Shown: one piece after another, positions 60,807 through 64,000 of the stretch
Position numbering within the stretch: position 1 is the stretch's first letter
Layout of the letters: every line of letters starts with the position of its first letter
Source: Slackia sp.
Lineage (GTDB): Bacteria > Actinomycetota > Coriobacteriia > Coriobacteriales > Eggerthellaceae
Reading direction: 5' to 3'
Length of the DNA stretch: 64,000 nt
Assembly: GCA_029266945.1 (NCBI GenBank)
Contig: JARIED010000008.1
Span: 1 to 64,000 of the forward strand
Made by a program: the position numbers and the translations under genes
Notes under the pieces: generated by a model
What the model saw: only the letters and a program-made list of their open reading frames with translations
Database searches by the model: none
Told to the model about the DNA's origin: nothing

Positions 60807-63277
60807 TCTCCGACGAAATAACACCGCTGGAGGCCCCCGTCGTGCGGCAGGCTCCTTTGTTCGAGGAGCCTGCCGCGGCGGCCGCTCCCGCGCCTGCGAA
60901 AAGGCGTCCGGGCCGTCCGCGTAAGAATCCCGTCGAGGCGCCGGCTGATTCCGCCGCTCCCGCAGCAGACGGAGCCGCCGAATCCGCCGCATCGGGCGAG
61001 GCTTCCGCCAAGCCCGCGCCGCGCCGCCGTGCGCGCCGCACCGCTCAGGATGCCGATGCCGCATCCGAGGCGAAGCCCAAGACCAAGCCCGCGCGCACGA
61101 CGAAAAAGACGTCTTCCCGCAAGACGGCCGCCGCTTCCGCCGAGGCCGCTTCTGCCGCTCCCGTCGCATCCGAGGCGCCCGAGCCGCAGGCCGAGTCCGC
61201 GCAGCGCACGGCCGAACCCGCCGAGGCCGCAGCGCCGAAGCGAACCGCCGCCCCCGTGAATCCGCGTCGTCGCCGTACGACGAAGCCGGCGGCCGACCAG
61301 GCCGCTTCCGATGGAAACGCCGCCGAGAAGGCCCCTGCCGTTATGGATTCCGATTCCACCCAGGGCGCTGCATCCGAGCAGTCCGAATCGGCAAAACCCG
61401 TTCAAACCGAAGAAAAGCCGGTCGTGCGTAAGCGCCCCGGCCGTTCCACCATGCTGCGCGCCGCTGTGGAGGCTTCGCGCGCCGAAGAGACTCGCGCCGT
61501 TGAAGAGCGCGCCTCCGAATCCGCACCCGCCGCTTCCGACGACGATGCCGTTCAGGAAAAGCCTGCGCGTCGCCGATCCGGCCGCCCCGCGAAGGCCAAG
61601 CCCGCCGACCAGGAGGAGAAATCCCTGGAAAGCGTCGCCGAGTCCGAGTGGCAGCAGGATGCTTCCGAGGCTCAGGAACGCCAGGCCCAGCCGGCCGAAG
61701 AACACCATGTCCAGGAAGGCGAGGCCTCCGAGGGCAGGCGCTCGCGGCGCGAGAAACAGGACCGCTACGAGTCCAAGCAGCGTGAACGCCGTCAGGCGCA
61801 AAACGATCGCAACGACCGCGGCGAGCGCCGTCAGGGCCAGGACCGCCAGAACAAGCAGAACGGAGAGCGTCGTCAGGAGCGCAACGACCGTCAGGACCGT
61901 CAGAATCAGAATCGCGACCGCAACGACCGCAATGCCGATCGCAACGATCATCGCAGGCAGCGCCGCAGCCACGATCGCGAGCCTATCGTGCCGAAAACCA
62001 CGATGGAAGACCTCGCCAAGCTCAAGGTCGTCGAGCTGCGTGAAAAGGCGGCCGAGCTCGAGCTGGACGTCACGGGCTTGAAAAAGGCCGAGCTGGTCGA
62101 AAAGGTCTTCGAGGCATCCGTGCGCGCCGAAGGCTTCATCGAGGTCGAAGGCGTGCTCGATATCATGCCCGACGGCTACGGCTTCCTGCGTACGAAGGGT
62201 TATCTGCCCAGCGAAAACGACGTGTACGTGGGCCTTTCCGCCATCCGTCGCAACGGCCTTCGCAAGGGCGACTACGTCAAGGGTCAGACGCGCCCGGCGC
62301 GCCCGAACGAGAAGTACGCCGCGCTGCAGCAGGTGAACCTCGTCAACGGCGATTCGGCCGATGCTCGGGCGCCGCGTGTCAAGTTCGGCGATCTGACCCC
62401 GGTGTTCCCGGACGAATGTCTGACTATGGAGCATGGCAAATCGACCATCACGGCCCGCGTCATCGACTTGGTCTCGCCGATCGGCAAGGGCCAGCGCGGC
62501 CTGATCGTGAGTCCGCCGAAGGCAGGCAAGACCACGGTGCTCAAAGACATCGCGGCTGCGATCACGGCGAACAACCCCGAAGTGTACCTGATGTGCTTGC
62601 TGGTCGACGAGCGACCCGAAGAGGTCACCGATATGCAGCGCTCCATCAAGGGCGAGGTGATCGCTTCGACCTTCGATATGCCCACCGAGAATCACATCGC
62701 GGTGTCCGAGCTGGTCATCGAGCGTGCAAAGCGCCTGGTGGAGCGCGGCGAAGACGTCGTGGTGCTGCTCGACAGCCTGACGCGCCTCGCGCGCGCCTAC
62801 AACCTCGCGCAGCCTGCCAGCGGACGAATCCTGTCGGGCGGCGTCGACTCCACGGCCCTCTATCCGCCGAAGCGCTTCCTGGGCGCCGCGCGCAACATCG
62901 AGGGCGGCGGCAGCCTCACCATCCTGGCCTCGGCTCTGATCGAGACGGGCTCGAAGATGGACGAGGTCATCTTCGAGGAGTTCAAAGGCACGGGCAATAT
63001 GGAGCTCAAGCTCGACCGCTCCCTCGCTGACCGTCGCGTTTTCCCCGCCATCGATCCGGTGGCGTCGGGCACGCGCCGCGAAGACCTGCTGCTCGATCCG
63101 CAGGAGGCCCCGCTCATCTGGGCGGTGCGTCGCATCCTGTCGAACATGAACAGCACCGAACGCGCGATGGACATGCTGATCAAGTCGTTGAAGCAGACTA
63201 ACGACAACAATGAGTTCCTCCTGCGCACCGCGAAGAAGGCGCAGGGCAACCGCGATGCGGAAAACATCGAGTTCTAG
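60803..63277 (+). CDS. rho: Transcription termination factor Rho with long N-terminal disordered region
   Basis: 824 aa, ATG 60803 overlapping the transaldolase stop. Residues about 1-310 are Ala/Pro/Lys/Glu-rich low complexity; about 315-395 are a tract of Arg, Asn, Asp and Gln; the Rho_N domain begins near 401, the cold-shock RNA-binding domain near 440, and the RecA-like ATPase near 540 with Walker A SPPKAGKTT (about 570). LLDSLTRLARAYN and RRVFPAIDP are conserved. Core is normal; the extra 400 residues exceed E. coli Rho (419 aa). Confidence 0.96.
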   Translation: MISDEITPLEAPVVRQAPLFEEPAAAAAPAPAKRRPGRPRKNPVEAPADSAAPAADGAAESAASGEASAKPAPRRRARRTAQDADAASEAKPKTKPARTTKKTSSRKTAAASAEAASAAPVASEAPEPQAESAQRTAEPAEAAAPKRTAAPVNPRRRRTTKPAADQAASDGNAAEKAPAVMDSDSTQGAASEQSESAKPVQTEEKPVVRKRPGRSTMLRAAVEASRAEETRAVEERASESAPAASDDDAVQEKPARRRSGRPAKAKPADQEEKSLESVAESEWQQDASEAQERQAQPAEEHHVQEGEASEGRRSRREKQDRYESKQRERRQAQNDRNDRGERRQGQDRQNKQNGERRQERNDRQDRQNQNRDRNDRNADRNDHRRQRRSHDREPIVPKTTMEDLAKLKVVELREKAAELELDVTGLKKAELVEKVFEASVRAEGFIEVEGVLDIMPDGYGFLRTKGYLPSENDVYVGLSAIRRNGLRKGDYVKGQTRPARPNEKYAALQQVNLVNGDSADARAPRVKFGDLTPVFPDECLTMEHGKSTITARVIDLVSPIGKGQRGLIVSPPKAGKTTVLKDIAAAITANNPEVYLMCLLVDERPEEVTDMQRSIKGEVIASTFDMPTENHIAVSELVIERAKRLVERGEDVVVLLDSLTRLARAYNLAQPASGRILSGGVDSTALYPPKRFLGAARNIEGGGSLTILASALIETGSKMDEVIFEEFKGTGNMELKLDRSLADRRVFPAIDPVASGTRREDLLLDPQEAPLIWAVRRILSNMNSTERAMDMLIKSLKQTNDNNEFLLRTAKKAQGNRDAENIEF

Positions 63278-63328
63278 CATCGTATGAGGCGCCGAGGCGC
63301 TTTGCTTTTCGCGACATCGTCCGTACGG

Positions 63329-63358
63329 GCCGCCCGGGTTTTTTTCGGGCGGCTTTTT
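63329..63358 (+). terminator. Terminator after rho
   Basis: GCCGCCCG / CGGGCGGC stem (63329-63336, 63346-63353) with a T-rich loop and five T. Confidence 0.88.
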
Positions 63359-63555
63359 CGTTTCTCGGCGTCATCTGCCGCACGAGCCCGCTGCTCGCGG
63401 CTTCGAGGCTGCGGCGTGTGCGCTCGCATCCGACCTGCGCACTCGTACGTCGTGCGTTCTCTCCGGTATGCTCTGCGAGACGGCGCGGAAGCGTGCCTGC
63501 GCCGTCTCGTTTCGGTCGAGGCCGTCGGGCCGCCAAGGGTGTAAAGGAGAACGCT

Positions 63556-63981
63556 GTGATCAAGGAGTTCAAGGAATTCATCATGCGCGGAAACGTGCTC
63601 GACCTTGCCGTCGGCGTCGTGATCGGCGGCGCGTTCACGGCCATCGTCACGGGCATGGTCGACGGCTTGATCACGCCGCTCATCGGCATGGTGGTCGGCC
63701 TTCTATCGGGCGGGGGAGACCTTGCGGGTATGCTGTCGGTCCTCGATGTGACGATCGCGGGTTCGACGTTCAAGTTCGGCACCGTGATCAGTTCCGTCAT
63801 CACATTCCTGATCACGGGATTCGTGCTGTTCATCGTGGTGAAGGCCGCCAATGGGGCCCGCGCTCGCGCCGAGGCGCTGTCCAAGAAGGAAGCCGAAGAA
63901 GAAGCTGCCGAGCCCGAGCCGACCGCGGAGGACTACCTGCGCGAGATCCGCGATCTGCTGGCCGCGAAGCAGCGGGTTTAG
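63556..63981 (+). CDS. mscL: Large-conductance mechanosensitive channel
   Basis: 141 aa from GTG 63556, RBS AAAGGAG at 63543-63549. N-terminal amphipathic helix (IKEFKEFIMRGNVLDLAVGVVIGGAFTAIV, split), first pore helix with the small-residue hinge, a short periplasmic loop with a beta segment, second helix (VISSVITFLITGFVLFIVVKAANG) and a charged cytoplasmic helix. Pentameric emergency valve for hypo-osmotic shock. Last gene of the window. Confidence 0.94.
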   Translation: MIKEFKEFIMRGNVLDLAVGVVIGGAFTAIVTGMVDGLITPLIGMVVGLLSGGGDLAGMLSVLDVTIAGSTFKFGTVISSVITFLITGFVLFIVVKAANGARARAEALSKKEAEEEAAEPEPTAEDYLREIRDLLAAKQRV

Positions 63982-64000
63982 GGGCCGTACGCATCGCCGA

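Noticed and set aside
61740-61990. Tandem repeat or mobile element within rho
   Set aside because: The repetitive CGTCAG/CGCAAC pattern is codon-level repetition of an Arg/Asn/Asp/Gln-rich protein tract, in frame and typical of actinobacterial Rho.
60737-63280. 847-codon - strand open frame opposite rho
   Set aside because: Low-complexity Gly/Leu-rich shadow of the rho coding sequence.

Overview
The window is a chromosomal segment from a high-GC, anaerobic member of the Actinomycetota, most likely class Coriobacteriia, family Eggerthellaceae. This is inferred from gene content: multi-spanning membrane proteins ending in a LuxR-type helix-turn-helix, a Tat-exported FMN/FAD reductase, DUF4430 surface proteins beside an ECF transporter, an actinobacterial-style Rho with a long disordered N-terminal region, GatCAB, and SLH-anchored wall enzymes. 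The genus cannot be fixed from this sequence. Almost all genes lie on the + strand; only four (a membrane XRE regulator, a flavoprotein, a YfcC-type carrier and a lipoprotein) are on the - strand. No tRNA, rRNA, CRISPR array, insertion sequence, prophage or integrase is visible.

Layout. 1-6.6 kb: a surface-protein/ECF-transporter operon, best read as cobalamin capture and uptake (5'-truncated DUF4430 + beta-propeller protein, second DUF4430 protein, EcfT, double-ATPase EcfA, CbrT-like S component, small DUF3784-like protein). 6.6-12.3 kb: a structured leader, an NCS1 permease, two tandem DUF917 proteins and a HyuA-type hydantoinase/oxoprolinase, which look like a heterocycle uptake and ring-processing operon. 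12.3-16.7 kb: TsaC/Sua5, the membrane XRE regulator, an orphan prepilin peptidase and an alpha/beta hydrolase. 16.9-20.8 kb: a Tat flavoprotein reductase divergent from a membrane LuxR regulator. 20.8-26.2 kb: a small coiled-coil protein, glpK, rpiB, glyA, upp and dCMP deaminase. 26.2-33.3 kb: the complete F1Fo ATP synthase operon (atpI-like, B, E, F, H, A, G, D, C). 33.6-38.5 kb: an SLH-anchored putative muralytic enzyme, then a YfcC carrier divergent from another LuxR membrane regulator. 38.7-49.6 kb: dnaE, truA, an NSS transporter, ychF, an aldo/keto reductase with a ferredoxin domain, and recQ. 49.7-51.6 kb: a DUF5692 membrane protein and a TetR regulator. 51.7-55.0 kb: gatCAB. 55.3-59.8 kb: a DUF4190/FxLYD protein, a small HTH protein, a Ser/Thr kinase, a lipoprotein, a PaaI-type thioesterase and an FKBP isomerase. 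60.1-64 kb: transaldolase translationally coupled to rho, then mscL.

How it fits together: core functions (ATP synthase, DNA polymerase, Rho, GatCAB, nucleotide salvage) alternate with accessory modules typical of gut Coriobacteriia that feed on unusual small molecules and respire with exported flavoproteins. The parts most likely to hold undescribed biology are the permease-DUF917-DUF917-HyuA operon, the DUF4430/ECF capture system, the flavoprotein that lacks the known fumarate-reductase catalytic residues, and the HTH/kinase pair separated by a terminator that ends at the kinase start codon.
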